Shown here one piece after another: positions 1 to 8,391 of a DNA stretch of 64,000 nucleotides. Positions within the stretch are counted from its first letter, which is position 1; each line of letters starts with the position of its first letter. The notes under the pieces were generated by a model. It saw only the letters and a list, made by a program, of their open reading frames with translations, was not told the DNA's origin and made no database searches. The position numbers were made by a program, and so were the translations under genes. This DNA is from Thiomicrospira sp. WB1 (GTDB taxonomy: Bacteria; Pseudomonadota; Gammaproteobacteria; Thiomicrospirales; Thiomicrospiraceae): contig NZ_LQBN01000004.1 of NCBI RefSeq assembly GCF_001507535.1, positions 124,001-188,000 of the forward strand. The letters run 5' to 3'.

Positions 1-530
1 TCCACAGCAGATTCCGACACTAAGTCCCGCTTGAGAAGGTCCTGATTACGTGCCAACTCGGTCTCTTTGAGCGCCAGAATTTTCTTTTCACGCACCAGTT
101 TTTTTCGGTTGGCTGTTTGAGTCAACATCTGGGCGGAGCGCTGTGCCTCGATGTCTGCCAACTCGGCTTGCGCCCGAGCAAGTGGCACCGACAGATCCAC
201 CCCATCCAACGCCAGCAGGCGCTCACCTTTGCGAAACGCCTCACCCGCGAGCAGCGGACGCTCTGCCACCACACCGGTTACCGGTGACGCCAGTGTGACC
301 ATCTGCTCCGACTCGACTCGCCCGTAGAGGCTTTGGGATGGCGACAACGCCTGACGCTGCAAAGACAAGACCGACACGGGCCACACCTTCTCTTCCACTG
401 TGGCTTGTGGCGCATCCGGCTTGGTGGCTTTGAGCAGCACAAATATCAGGATCGCGCCCAGCACAATCAATACAGGCCAGACAATCGACTTCAACTGAGC
501 AACACGGCGGGCAGACAAAGGGTTGGGCAC
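1..530 (-). CDS. RND/HlyD-type efflux periplasmic adaptor, 3' end beyond window
   Basis: The reverse strand from a GTG at 530 reads open to the window edge for 176 codons. It begins VPNPLSARRVAQ, has one membrane-spanning segment at about residues 18-34, then a lipoyl-like half motif (ASPVTGVVAE, LLAGEAFRKGE) and a charged coiled-coil stretch (RAQAELADIEAQ onward). This order is typical of the membrane fusion proteins that join an inner-membrane RND or ABC pump to an outer-membrane channel. The GTG start is chosen because AAGGA lies 7 bases upstream; no ATG is in frame there. The C-terminal half and the pump gene are outside the window, so the substrate cannot be inferred. Confidence 0.75.
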   Translation of the reverse strand, partial: MPNPLSARRVAQLKSIVWPVLIVLGAILIFVLLKATKPDAPQATVEEKVWPVSVLSLQRQALSPSQSLYGRVESEQMVTLASPVTGVVAERPLLAGEAFRKGERLLALDGVDLSVPLARAQAELADIEAQRSAQMLTQTANRKKLVREKKILALKETELARNQDLLKRDLVSESAV

Positions 531-708
531 GAGGGAATCCTTGATTGATACGAAGAAGCCTGGACGCGCAAACGCGAGCGGTCTTGCTTCACACGTCAGA
601 TAAAAAGGATCATTATAAGGACTTCCCGACACCACACAATAACCGTCGTGCGCGCAGCGCATAAGAAAATCCTATTGTCCTGCATCAAAAGATTCACAAA
701 CATAAGGC

Positions 709-736
709 TTGCATCGGCCCCATCCATAAATACAAT
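709..736 (+). promoter_or_regulatory. Probable sigma-70 promoter
   Basis: TTGCAT (709-714) and TACAAT (731-736) are separated by 16 bases and lie about 50 bases upstream of the ATG at 788. The arrangement matches the promoter seen before the superoxide dismutase gene. The rest of the 531-787 gap shows no gene. Confidence 0.5.
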
Positions 737-787
737 CTATGGATAGATTAGAAAATATTTTCCAACCAACGCACCGAAGGAGTCGTT

Positions 788-1342
788 ATGAAAAAAACAT
801 GGATCGCAGCCACCATTGTGGCAGGTTTGAGCACACAGGCATGGGCCACCCCCACTCATGACGAAGCACGTCAGCTGGTCAAAAGCTATATGGGGCAACT
901 CAAGCCCGAGCTGAAAAAAGGCATGAAAAACGGAGGGCCGGTCAATGCCATTGATGTTTGCCACACCAAGGCACCTCAGATTGCAGCTGACCTGAGCGAG
1001 CAAAGCGGCTGGCACATCAACCGCGTCAGCCTTAAGCCACGAGCGAAATCGGCTCAGCCCGATGCCTGGGAAGAAGAAGTGCTGACAAAATTCAACCAGC
1101 AGCTGGCAGAGGGGACCAACCCGAAGAAAATCGAGTTCTCACAAACGGTGATCGTCAATGGCGAAAAGCAGTTTCGTTACATGAAGGCCATTCCCACCGG
1201 CAATATCTGCCTGGCCTGTCATGGCACCGATGTCAAAGCACCGGTTAAAGAAGCCATTGCCAAACACTATCCACAGGACCAGGCAACCGGCTATGAAAAG
1301 GGAGAATTACGGGGTGCCTTCAGCTTTACTAAGCCGCTCTGA
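788..1342 (+). CDS. DUF3365 (Tll0287-like) c-type haem protein, periplasmic
   Basis: The 184-residue product starts with a signal peptide ending near the ATWA/WATPTHDEA region (about residue 20) and carries one haem c motif, CLACH, near residue 139. Residues 40-180 resemble DUF3365, a haem-binding sensor fold that is either free in the periplasm or attached to signalling proteins. Here there is no output domain, so it is probably a soluble monohaem protein involved in redox or small-ligand sensing. GAAGGAG lies just before the ATG. It is monocistronic, with a strong terminator after it. Family assignment is fairly secure; the physiological role is unknown. Confidence 0.75.
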   Translation: MKKTWIAATIVAGLSTQAWATPTHDEARQLVKSYMGQLKPELKKGMKNGGPVNAIDVCHTKAPQIAADLSEQSGWHINRVSLKPRAKSAQPDAWEEEVLTKFNQQLAEGTNPKKIEFSQTVIVNGEKQFRYMKAIPTGNICLACHGTDVKAPVKEAIAKHYPQDQATGYEKGELRGAFSFTKPL

Positions 1343-1367
1343 TCAAGCGTCTAACCGCCTTCAATCG

Positions 1368-1391
1368 AAACGCGCTACGGCGCGTTTTTTT
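1368..1391 (+). terminator. Intrinsic terminator with UACG tetraloop
   Basis: An 8-bp perfect stem (AAACGCGC/GCGCGTTT) closes a TACG loop between C and G, i.e. a stable UNCG-class tetraloop, and runs into a T-tract. It lies between the haem protein gene and the convergent FieF gene and can end transcription of the former. Confidence 0.8.
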
Positions 1392-1395
1392 ATGG

Positions 1396-2370
1396 TCACT
1401 GACGGTCCGATGGGTGACAGCAATCCCCACACGCCTGACGACAACATGACTTGGATTCAATTTCCCACTGATGATGCCCGGGCTGATGTCGAAAACTGAG
1501 CGGCTCCTGATGCACACTGATGTCTGCATCCCCAAAGCGTGCATGCAAGGCATCGGTCACCTCTTCCGCAATCGCATGGGCTTTGTGCAGGCACATCATA
1601 TCTTCCAGCTCCAGATCAAACTGGATCATCACTTTGGGACCGGAGCGATAGGTCCGCAAGTCATTAAACCCTTCCACACTCGGGTTGGACAAAATAATGT
1701 CACGAATCGCATCGCGGTCGGCTTCAGGCAGCTCACGGTCCAACAACTGATTGGCACTGTTTAAGGCAAGACGAACAGCCTGATAGCCGACCAGCGCCCC
1801 GATCAGAAGCCCCAGTGTGGCATCGATCCAACCGTATGCCGCCAAAAGAAGCCCGACCAGCACCGCTGCGTTGGCGCCGAGATCGGTCATGTAATGCCAG
1901 GAATCGGCCATCACCGCCGTGGAACCTGTGACCCGGACCACATAACGTTGAAACGCAACCAGAAGAAAGGTCAGCAACATCGCCCCGGCCATGACCCAGA
2001 CCCCAAGTTCCGGTGCACGCACCGGCTCTGGTTCCAACAGGCGATCCACCGCGTAGACAATCAAATACAACGCTGAACCGGCAATGAAAATGCTTTGGGC
2101 AAACGCGGCCAGAGGCTCTGCTTTGCCATGACCGAAACGGTGCTCGTTATCGGGAGGCTGCTGCGCCAAACGCACCGCCAGAAGAATGGTCACCGAGGCC
2201 ACGATGTCCACGGCCGAGTCCAACAACGTCGCCAACAACCCGACCGAGCCGGTCATCCACCAACCCCAGAGTTTCAGCAACAGCAGAAACACCGCCACGG
2301 CCACAGAGGCATAGGTCGCCCAACGCGTCAGCTGTGCTTTTTGTTCCGATTCAGAAAGCCGCATGCCCAA
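1396..2370 (-). CDS. fieF: Cation diffusion facilitator, FieF-like metal exporter
   Basis: A 324-residue inner-membrane protein with about six transmembrane segments and a cytoplasmic C-terminal domain. It shows the CDF metal-site signatures LLDSAVD (Asp51, Asp55) and DSWHYMTD, the same His/Asp arrangement as the Zn/Fe site of E. coli FieF. It should export divalent metal (Fe, Zn) in exchange for protons. Two start codons (residues 1 and 3) are possible. It is monocistronic and convergent with the haem protein gene. The last 25 or so residues (Cys- and His-containing, CCRQACGDCCH) extend beyond the usual family end and could bind metal, which is inference. Confidence 0.85.
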   Translation of the reverse strand: MGMRLSESEQKAQLTRWATYASVAVAVFLLLLKLWGWWMTGSVGLLATLLDSAVDIVASVTILLAVRLAQQPPDNEHRFGHGKAEPLAAFAQSIFIAGSALYLIVYAVDRLLEPEPVRAPELGVWVMAGAMLLTFLLVAFQRYVVRVTGSTAVMADSWHYMTDLGANAAVLVGLLLAAYGWIDATLGLLIGALVGYQAVRLALNSANQLLDRELPEADRDAIRDIILSNPSVEGFNDLRTYRSGPKVMIQFDLELEDMMCLHKAHAIAEEVTDALHARFGDADISVHQEPLSFRHQPGHHQWEIESKSCCRQACGDCCHPSDRQ

Positions 2371-2545
2371 CCCTTTTCAATTAACCCGAAAATTTCATAA
2401 ATTTGTGCCCAAATCGCGCAGGAAATTGTTTTCACAAGGAAATTTCTGAAAAAGTGTCGTATCAACGATTACGACCGATTGAAGAAATATTTCTTGTGGA
2501 ATCAAGGGGCAAGCGAGATGGCGCATCATTTGTGAATTTTTCGGG

Positions 2546-3820
2546 TTAGATGGAAACATCAGAAAAATGCTGATGAAATGTTTTGATGGCCGCGTGACGT
2601 TCCTGTGTCAACGCCTCGCCCAACGCCGCGCCCTGATAACCTTTGGCCAGTAAAGGTTGAGGCGAGACAGAGGCCACGGCTTCCCGAACCTGCCGCCAGT
2701 ACTCACGCTGCGGATAGGCCACCGACTCAAACCCGGTCCGCCCGCGCGCATCCGCCCAGCAGACCGTCAGCAGATCGTCCAGCGTCTGTGTCTGTTTGAG
2801 TGCACCCGCGGCGGTCAGCACCCTCATCACCGTCTTGGGGCGCAGCGCGGGCTCACCCTGAGCATCCAGCCCCTGATGCACCAGGCCATGATAACCGGTG
2901 GCCAAAACCGCAAACGCCGTCATCTTTTTAGGCAGGCGATAACGCTGCCCCAGCGCCTCCACCAAAGGCACCCCCGCCTGTTCATGGCCGTGATGCTTGG
3001 GCCATGCCTCAGGGGGCGTCAGCCCTTTCCCCACATCATGCATCAAGGCAGCCCAGCGCACCTCAATGGCGTCGCTCATGGCACAGGCCTGGTCAAGAAC
3101 CAGTTTCGTATGCACCCAGGCGTCCCCTTCGGGATGATACCGTTCGGGCTGAGCCACGCCTTTCAAGGCAGCCAACTCCGGGAACAGTACCGACAAAGCC
3201 CCCACATCATCCAGCACTTCAAAAAACCGACGGGGCCGAGCCGTCTCCAGCGCCTTTGCCACCTCCTGCCAGACGCGTTCGGGCGTGAGGGCCGACAACT
3301 CACCGGAGGCACTGATGGCGCACATCAGATCGCGTGTCTCCTCGGCCAGCTGAAACTCGAACTCGGCCAGCTTGGCAGCGAAACGCGCAACCCGTAACAC
3401 CCTTAACGGATCCTCCGCAAACGCGGGCGACACATGACGCAGCACGCGGGCATCGAGATCCGCTTGACCGCCATAAGGATCCACCAGTTCGCCGTCTTGC
3501 GTCTGCGCCATGGCATTAATGGTCAGATCACGTCTCAACAGGTCCTCTTCCAGTGTCACATCGGGCGAAAAACGCACCTCAAAGCCATGATAGCCCAAGC
3601 CGGTTTTTCGCTCCTGCCGTGCCAGCGCGTACTCTTCTTTGGTGTCGGGGTGCAGAAACACCGGAAACGCCTTGCCCACCGGAATAAATCCCTGGGCTTG
3701 CATGGCTTCGGGCGTACCGCCAACCACAACCCAATCCCTGTCTGCCTGGGGCCAACCAAGCAAGCGGTCGCGCACCGCGCCGCCCACAAGATAAACATTG
3801 CCTTGATTCATAACCGTCAT
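2546..3820 (-). CDS. cca: CCA-adding tRNA nucleotidyltransferase with HD domain
   Basis: The 424-residue protein completes or repairs the 3'-CCA end of tRNAs. It has the class II nucleotidyltransferase head (GGAVRD at about 13-18, the DRDWVVVGG acidic pair, [10 protein letters not shown]) and a C-terminal HD phosphohydrolase domain (HDVGKG near residue 262). This is the layout of gammaproteobacterial multifunctional CCA enzymes, and the length is close to E. coli Cca (412). ATG at 3820 or 3811 are both possible starts. The gene lies downstream of the NDUFA9-like gene on the same strand, separated from it by a terminator. Confidence 0.93.
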   Translation of the reverse strand: MTVMNQGNVYLVGGAVRDRLLGWPQADRDWVVVGGTPEAMQAQGFIPVGKAFPVFLHPDTKEEYALARQERKTGLGYHGFEVRFSPDVTLEEDLLRRDLTINAMAQTQDGELVDPYGGQADLDARVLRHVSPAFAEDPLRVLRVARFAAKLAEFEFQLAEETRDLMCAISASGELSALTPERVWQEVAKALETARPRRFFEVLDDVGALSVLFPELAALKGVAQPERYHPEGDAWVHTKLVLDQACAMSDAIEVRWAALMHDVGKGLTPPEAWPKHHGHEQAGVPLVEALGQRYRLPKKMTAFAVLATGYHGLVHQGLDAQGEPALRPKTVMRVLTAAGALKQTQTLDDLLTVCWADARGRTGFESVAYPQREYWRQVREAVASVSPQPLLAKGYQGAALGEALTQERHAAIKTFHQHFSDVSI

Positions 3821-3841
3821 TTTATGCCAGCCCCTTTAAAC

Positions 3842-3874
3842 AAAAAAGCCGCCTGACTAAAACAGTCGGCGGCT
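3842..3874 (-). terminator. Intrinsic terminator of the NDUFA9-like gene
   Basis: Read on the minus strand, an 11-bp stem (AGCCGCCGACT with AGTC-A-GGCGGCT) and a short T-rich loop precede six T residues. It sits between the end of the reductase-like gene and the start of cca, so cca probably needs its own promoter. Confidence 0.8.
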
Positions 3875-3901
3875 CGCATCAACCTCGGCGCAACAACTCG
3901 C

Positions 3902-4876
3902 TCAAACGGAACCATCCCGGCCCGCTTCCTGACGATAGGCCGGATAACGCTCGCGCATCTGCGATGGTGCAACCAACCCGGCCAGCGTTTGCTCAATACT
4001 CTGAGGCGCAAACCCAAACTGAGACGCAAACACCGTGTCCGCCGTTTTATCGGCCCGCAAGGTTTTCAGCTGAAAGTGTGAAGCAGATCGGATCGGTGCC
4101 AACTCGCCCAAAGACGCCATCAAACGCGCATTCAAACGACACATCGGCAACAAAACGGCATGTTCTCTGCCCATCAAATCTGCCACGGTCTGGGCCACAT
4201 CTTTCAGCGTCATCTCTTCGGGCCCCACCACCGTCACTTTTTTCTCGAAATCCGCCGGGTGGGTCATCACCTTGACCAGGGCTGCGGCAAAATCCTGAAC
4301 CGACAAGGGTTGAACCGCCAGGCCAGCCTGATAAACCGGCAACAGAGGCATCCGCTTAAGCTGCGCCTGATAACAGCTGCTGACCTCATCATTGGGTCCC
4401 AGCAGCAAACCTGCTCGAAGCACGGTGGTCTGGGCCTGTGTGATGGTATGGGTCACTGCATCCGCTTCCCCCAGCTGGTACAGCCAGTTGTCACGCGCAT
4501 TGCCAGCGTCCGCGCCCAGGTGAGACAAGGCCACCACACGAGGCACCTTGGCCGTTTCCACCGCCTTTTTGATCTGTTGCGTCGCGCTCACCAGTGCGTC
4601 TTCCTCGACCGCCTCTGGCCCGGCCGTCAAATCTGCCAGCAAATTGATGACGGCATCCGCCCCCTGAAAGGCCTTGGCCAGAAACGCTGAATCCTCTAAC
4701 GAGGCCAATGGCCGCACTCGAACCCCGCTGTATAACCTGTAATCACGATACCTCGCCGGGCGCCGAACCAGCACATCACAGATCAGGCCCTGTTTGGACA
4801 ACGCATTGATCACTGCGCGTCCGACCATGCCACCGCCGCCGAGGATCACGATTTTGGATTGATTTGATTCTGCCAT
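3902..4876 (-). CDS. Complex I NDUFA9-family NAD(P)-binding protein
   Basis: A 324-residue atypical short-chain dehydrogenase. The N-terminus carries the Rossmann motif GGGGMVG (residues 13-19) and the body follows the NmrA/NDUFA9 pattern (DAVINLLADLT, VALSHLGADA, VLRAGLLLGPNDE). Bacterial members are annotated as complex I NDUFA9-like or NAD(P)H-binding epimerase-like proteins; many lack the Tyr-x-x-x-Lys catalytic pair, and I do not see a clear one here. Role is probably quinone or respiratory-complex related, but this is inference from family naming. It is monocistronic, with its own terminator. Confidence 0.7.
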   Translation of the reverse strand: MAESNQSKIVILGGGGMVGRAVINALSKQGLICDVLVRRPARYRDYRLYSGVRVRPLASLEDSAFLAKAFQGADAVINLLADLTAGPEAVEEDALVSATQQIKKAVETAKVPRVVALSHLGADAGNARDNWLYQLGEADAVTHTITQAQTTVLRAGLLLGPNDEVSSCYQAQLKRMPLLPVYQAGLAVQPLSVQDFAAALVKVMTHPADFEKKVTVVGPEEMTLKDVAQTVADLMGREHAVLLPMCRLNARLMASLGELAPIRSASHFQLKTLRADKTADTVFASQFGFAPQSIEQTLAGLVAPSQMRERYPAYRQEAGRDGSV

Positions 4877-5073
4877 AGCGTTTCCTGTTCTGTTGGGCCG
4901 AACGCGTTCAAATCCTGTCTGTCAGGACGGTTCAGCGGACACAAAAGAGCGCATAAGAATAATGAAATTGCCTCACCAGGTCAAGAAACTCCGACCCCAA
5001 TCACCGAATGCACCGATTACGCCGAGTTGCCAGGCATGTTAAAATAAGGTTTTGCTTACTTTGAGAAAAGACC

Positions 5074-5361
5074 ATGGAAGTATCTGCCTACAAAAGCCCC
5101 AAAAAAGCCGAGTTGTATCTGTTTGTCCCCAAAGCGAAAGAGCTGGACGCCTTGCCCGACGAACTCTACGTCATGTTTGGCACCCCGGAACATGTGGTCG
5201 ACTTCGAACTGGGTCCCGGGCGCACGCTGGCGCGCGCAGATGCTGAAGAAGTTCAAAATGCCCTTGAAAGCAAAGGCTACTATCTGCAGATGCCGCCCAA
5301 TGAAAACGAAATCCTTTCTGACATGCCCGCACCCCCCGAGCATCTGGACAACATTTTCTAA
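5074..5361 (+). CDS. YcgL-domain protein
   Basis: A 95-residue acidic protein with the YcgL fold signature (N-terminal YKSPKKAELYLFVP, middle VMFGTPEHVVDFELGPGRTLARAD, C-terminal GYYLQMPP). YcgL proteins are small conserved gammaproteobacterial proteins of unclear function, often encoded near rnd. Here rnd is not adjacent. A palindromic repeat with a T-tract follows 50 bases after the stop. Confidence 0.85.
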   Translation: MEVSAYKSPKKAELYLFVPKAKELDALPDELYVMFGTPEHVVDFELGPGRTLARADAEEVQNALESKGYYLQMPPNENEILSDMPAPPEHLDNIF

Positions 5362-5410
5362 ATTTTTCTTTTTACCGGCTTGCCTCGAATGCGGATTGGC
5401 TTGCTTTTTT

Positions 5411-5422
5411 ACCAGGCCTGGT
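5411..5422. repeat. ACCAGGCCTGGT palindrome, copy 1
   Basis: Exact 12-base palindrome in the gap between the YcgL gene and the dismutase gene, directly preceded by six T residues. It is 28 bases upstream of the sod promoter, so it separates the two transcription units. Confidence 0.9.
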
Positions 5423-5450
5423 GCTAATTCCTGATCAAAACACTCGGGCA

Positions 5451-5478
5451 TTGCAATAGTCACCTGAGTGGCTACAAT
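5451..5478 (+). promoter_or_regulatory. Probable sigma-70 promoter of sod
   Basis: TTGCAA (5451-5456) and TACAAT (5473-5478) with a 16-base spacer, 70 bases before the dismutase ATG. No clear operator palindrome is visible over it. Confidence 0.55.
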
Positions 5479-5548
5479 AGATGCGTGTGATTCATCTAGT
5501 TAGCTGTCCTCGCAATGGTGAGGGCATTAACCCAAACGGAGACTGAAT

Positions 5549-6157
5549 ATGGCATTTACTCTGCCCGATTTACCTTATGATTACAACGCGCTTGATGCGG
5601 CGATCGACGCCCAAACCATGGAAATCCACCATACCAAGCACCATCAGACTTATGTCACCAAGCTCAACGACGCCATCAAAGACTCGCCCAATGCGGACAA
5701 ATCTCTGGACGAGCTGATTGCCAACGCCGGCAGCATTTCACCGGCGGTCCGCAACAATGGCGGCGGCCACTGGAACCACAGCTTTTTCTGGGAAATCATG
5801 ACCGGCGACAGCATGGGCGCACCATCGGGCGCTCTGGCCGATGACATCAAAGCGACCTTCGGCAGCTTTGAAGACATGAAAGCTCAGTTCAACAACGCTG
5901 GCGCCACCCAGTTTGGCTCTGGCTGGGCCTGGTTGACCGTGTCTGCGGAAGGCAAACTGGAAATTTCCTCCACACCCAACCAGGACAATCCCTTGATGGA
6001 CGTGGCAAACGTCAAAGGCACGCCGATCCTGGGGCTGGACGTCTGGGAACACGCCTATTACCTGCGTTATCAGAACCGCCGTCCTGATTACATGCAGGCC
6101 TGGTGGGATGTGGTCAACTGGAACAAGGTCGAAGCACTTTACAACGCTGCTAAATAA
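5549..6157 (+). CDS. Superoxide dismutase, Mn-type or cambialistic
   Basis: The 202-residue cytoplasmic enzyme converts superoxide to peroxide and oxygen. The metal ligands are visible as His in EIHHTKHH, His in [10 protein letters not shown], and Asp and His in DVWEHAYY. The active-site glutamine lies in the C-terminal half (STPNQDNP) while the N-terminal position is Gly (NNGGGHW). That is the arrangement of Mn-SODs; Fe-SODs carry the Gln in the AQxWNH motif. Metal choice from sequence is indicative only. A GGAGA-type ribosome site precedes the ATG. It is monocistronic, with a stable hairpin after the stop. Confidence 0.9.
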   Translation: MAFTLPDLPYDYNALDAAIDAQTMEIHHTKHHQTYVTKLNDAIKDSPNADKSLDELIANAGSISPAVRNNGGGHWNHSFFWEIMTGDSMGAPSGALADDIKATFGSFEDMKAQFNNAGATQFGSGWAWLTVSAEGKLEISSTPNQDNPLMDVANVKGTPILGLDVWEHAYYLRYQNRRPDYMQAWWDVVNWNKVEALYNAAK

Positions 6158-6174
6158 CCTTCACAGACCTTCCT

Positions 6175-6201
6175 GTCTGACTGGCGTTCGGCCGGTCAGA
6201 C
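6175..6201 (+). terminator. Stable hairpin after sod, no T-tract
   Basis: An 11-bp stem with one G-U pair (6175-6185 with 6191-6201) closes a five-base loop (GTTCG). It lies 18 bases after the dismutase stop codon. Lacking a T-run, it may stabilise the mRNA end or assist Rho-dependent termination. Confidence 0.45.
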
Positions 6202-6331
6202 GCAAAACACCGCTCACCTCCCTCTCACCCATAGACCCAGTCACAAGGACCCATACCAAAGTTCTATGGATCAGCTTCACCCTCTTCGTATAGAATGAAC
6301 GCCTTTTCATTCAATCTAAAGACATGACGTC

Positions 6332-6883
6332 ATGACTCGAAAAATAACGATTTCAGGCAGTCGCGGCATTGATCAGGGCGATGACACCCAAATCAGCTTC
6401 GGCCATTACCAGCGCAACAACGCGCGCAAGCAGATCACTGGACGCGCCGCCCACAATCAGCCGATTGACACCCAGCAAGCAAATGAACAGGTGGTGTGCC
6501 AGCCGGCTGACAAGAAGCTGGCGGAAGAGCTGTTCCACAAATGGAATCAGGCCCTACAAACCGGCAGCGCCAAACAGGTGGCCGCCCTGTACGCGCACGA
6601 TGCGGTACTGCTGCCCACCGTCTCCAATGTGCCTCGCACCACAACCCGTGAAATCGAAGACTATTTTGAACATTTCCTTGAGAAAAAACCTTACGGCATC
6701 GTTAAACAACGCAACATCAAAAAAGGCTGCAACAAGCTGACGGATGCTGGCATTTATGATTTTGAAGTGGAGGCCGACGGTCAGAAATCCGTGGTTCCGG
6801 CTCGCTATACTTTTGTGTATGAATACCGTGATCATCAATGGAAGATCGTGCATCACCACTCCTCGATGATGCCCGAAAAATAG
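6332..6883 (+). CDS. NTF2-like SgcJ/EcaC-family (DUF4440-type) protein
   Basis: The C-terminal 125 residues of this 183-residue protein form a SnoaL/NTF2-like fold of the SgcJ/EcaC family: LFHKWNQALQTGSAKQVAALY, HDAVLLPT, and a closing WKIVHHHSS motif. These domains act as small-ligand binding or oligomerisation modules; CaMKII-association domains are related. The first 60 residues (ISGSRGIDQGDD and following) are polar, lack a signal peptide and match nothing I recognise, so the start could lie further downstream. No partner genes are obvious. Confidence 0.65.
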   Translation: MTRKITISGSRGIDQGDDTQISFGHYQRNNARKQITGRAAHNQPIDTQQANEQVVCQPADKKLAEELFHKWNQALQTGSAKQVAALYAHDAVLLPTVSNVPRTTTREIEDYFEHFLEKKPYGIVKQRNIKKGCNKLTDAGIYDFEVEADGQKSVVPARYTFVYEYRDHQWKIVHHHSSMMPEK

Positions 6884-6941
6884 TCCCCCCGGAAACGGCC
6901 ATCACCGTCACGGTGTCGTTTCATTGAACAGGAGTTTACTT

Positions 6942-7499
6942 ATGGTCAGTCTGACAACGCCCGTTTGTGATTTTGACGCCCCCGCTGTGGCATTCGAGCT
7001 GCCTGGCGTGGATGGACAGACCTGGACACTGGACAAAGCCAAAGGCCCGAACGGGTTGCTGGTGATGTTCATTTGCAACCACTGCCCCTACGTCAAAGCA
7101 ATTCAGGAACGCCTGGTTGCTGACACCCGCAAACTACGCGACGAGCACGGCATTCACAGCATTGCCATTATGGCCAACGATCCCAGCGAGTACGAAGAAG
7201 ACTCGTTTGACAACATGCGCGCGGTGGCCGAGCAATTTGACTTCCCGTTTCCCTATGTACTGGACGAAACGCAAGAGGTAGCCAAAGCCTATGGAGCCGT
7301 CTGCACCCCTGATTTTTTCGGCTACAACGCGGATTTGGGGCTGCAGTATCGGGGCCGATTGGATGCGTCACGCAAGGAGACGGCTCCGGACGACGTCAAG
7401 CGTGACCTGCTTGACGCCATGATTCAGGTCGCGCAAACGGGAAAAGGACCGGAAGAACAGATCCCAAGCATGGGTTGCTCAATCAAATGGAAGGCCTGA
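6942..7499 (+). CDS. Thioredoxin-fold peroxiredoxin-like protein
   Basis: The 185-residue protein belongs to the AhpC/TSA-related thioredoxin family annotated as thioredoxin family protein. It has a central motif CNHCPYVK (about residue 46), followed by AIMANDPSEYEEDSFDNM and a C-terminal CSIKWK. The CxxC pair suggests thiol-disulfide exchange or peroxide reduction in the cytoplasm; no signal peptide is visible. ATG at 6942 is chosen because CAGGAG lies 8 bases upstream; a TTG 18 bases earlier has no such site. The YqaA-like gene follows 38 bases later. Confidence 0.8.
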   Translation: MVSLTTPVCDFDAPAVAFELPGVDGQTWTLDKAKGPNGLLVMFICNHCPYVKAIQERLVADTRKLRDEHGIHSIAIMANDPSEYEEDSFDNMRAVAEQFDFPFPYVLDETQEVAKAYGAVCTPDFFGYNADLGLQYRGRLDASRKETAPDDVKRDLLDAMIQVAQTGKGPEEQIPSMGCSIKWKA

Positions 7500-7537
7500 C
7501 AGGCATTGCGTAAGGGCGCCACCAGCAGGGGTGGTTC

Positions 7538-7969
7538 ATGAACGCACTGCTGAGCCTGTTTGCAGTTTCCTTTCTGGCCGCCACGCTGTTTCCGGCAGGC
7601 TCGGAAGCGCTTTTACTGGCGCTGGCCAGTCAGGGTTACAGTCCTGCTCTGTTGTGGGCCATTGCAACCACAGGCAACAGCCTGGGGTCCATGGTGAATT
7701 ACCTGCTGGGCCGCTACCTGCTTCACTTTCAATCCCGCCGCTGGTTTCCCATTCGCCCCAACACCTTGCAACGCAGCCAGGCCTGGTTTCAGCGTTATGG
7801 CATCTGGTCTTTATTATTTGCCTGGTTACCCTTGATCGGTGATGGCTTAACACTGGTGGCGGGCATCCTGCGCACCCGCTTCTGGCTGTTTGCCGTACTG
7901 GTCACCTTGGGAAAAGGGGTTCGCTATGCCATCCTGCTGGGGCTGGTGCAACTCTGGGCGACGCCCTAG
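7538..7969 (+). CDS. YqaA-family VTT-domain membrane protein
   Basis: A 143-residue inner-membrane protein with four or more hydrophobic segments and the DedA/VTT-type pattern (LFPAGSEALLLAL, GNSLGSMVNYLLGR, WLPLIGDGLTLVAGILR). YqaA proteins are short DedA relatives. DedA members are linked to lipid scrambling and membrane-potential homeostasis, but no function is established for YqaA itself. It lies directly downstream of the thioredoxin-fold gene and may be cotranscribed. The 45-base gap to the convergent DUF6746 gene is filled by a hairpin. Confidence 0.75.
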   Translation: MNALLSLFAVSFLAATLFPAGSEALLLALASQGYSPALLWAIATTGNSLGSMVNYLLGRYLLHFQSRRWFPIRPNTLQRSQAWFQRYGIWSLLFAWLPLIGDGLTLVAGILRTRFWLFAVLVTLGKGVRYAILLGLVQLWATP

Positions 7970-7975
7970 GTCAGT

Positions 7976-8006
7976 CGCTCGAACCGCCATACGGCCGGTT
8001 TGAGCG
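7976..8006. terminator. Hairpin between convergent genes
   Basis: An 11-bp stem with one wobble pair (7976-7986 with 7996-8006) and a 9-base loop fills the gap between the YqaA-like and DUF6746 genes. There is no long T-tract on either side, so it is a weak or non-canonical bidirectional terminator. Confidence 0.4.
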
Positions 8007-8013
8007 TCGCATC

Positions 8014-8391
8014 CTATTGAGTGATCAAAACGTCTGACGCATCAAGGTAATCATGAGTATGCTTCAACACAGCGTCATATTCCCCGTGCTCCGAACCTTG
8101 GTGCACTCGCTCCAGAACCTCTTCGATCCGCTCCATTTCTTCTTCCATGCGTTCCAGCGAATTTTCCAGCGTATAGGTTAACTGATGGATTTCACCCATT
8201 TCAGCGGGGTTAATTGTGCCATCTTCCGCCAAGGCGGCCAGTTTGGCATTGTATTCACGCAAGTACGCCTGTGCCTGAGCATAGGTCGCCGGTTTTAACC
8301 CTTCGAAATGCTCGTCATCGCTTGCCCAGGCCATGCCGGCCATTAAGTTACCAGCCAGACAGGCCAGTGCCCATTGTTTGATTGATTTCAT
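8014..8391 (-). CDS. DUF6746-like periplasmic protein
   Basis: A 125-residue protein with a signal peptide (cleavage after AWAS, about residue 24) and a mature part that is mostly acidic helix. The sequence pattern HFEGLKPATYAQAQAYLREYNAKLAAL and MGEIHQLTYTLENSLERMEEE matches my recollection of DUF6746, a family of unknown role. Its start overlaps the 3' end of the upstream GGDEF gene by 44 bases, so the two are almost certainly cotranscribed and perhaps translationally coupled. Function not known. Confidence 0.6.
   Translation of the reverse strand: MKSIKQWALACLAGNLMAGMAWASDDEHFEGLKPATYAQAQAYLREYNAKLAALAEDGTINPAEMGEIHQLTYTLENSLERMEEEMERIEEVLERVHQGSEHGEYDAVLKHTHDYLDASDVLITQ

Noticed and set aside
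4913-4929. Short inverted repeat TCCTG/CAGGA upstream of the NDUFA9-like gene
   Set aside because: Only five base pairs, no T-run, and expected by chance at this length.
6095-6104. CAGGCCTGGT inside the dismutase gene as a repeat copy
   Set aside because: It encodes the conserved MQAWW of dismutases, so protein constraint and codon use explain it. Similar QAW-coding matches (20334, 42582) were treated with caution for the same reason.
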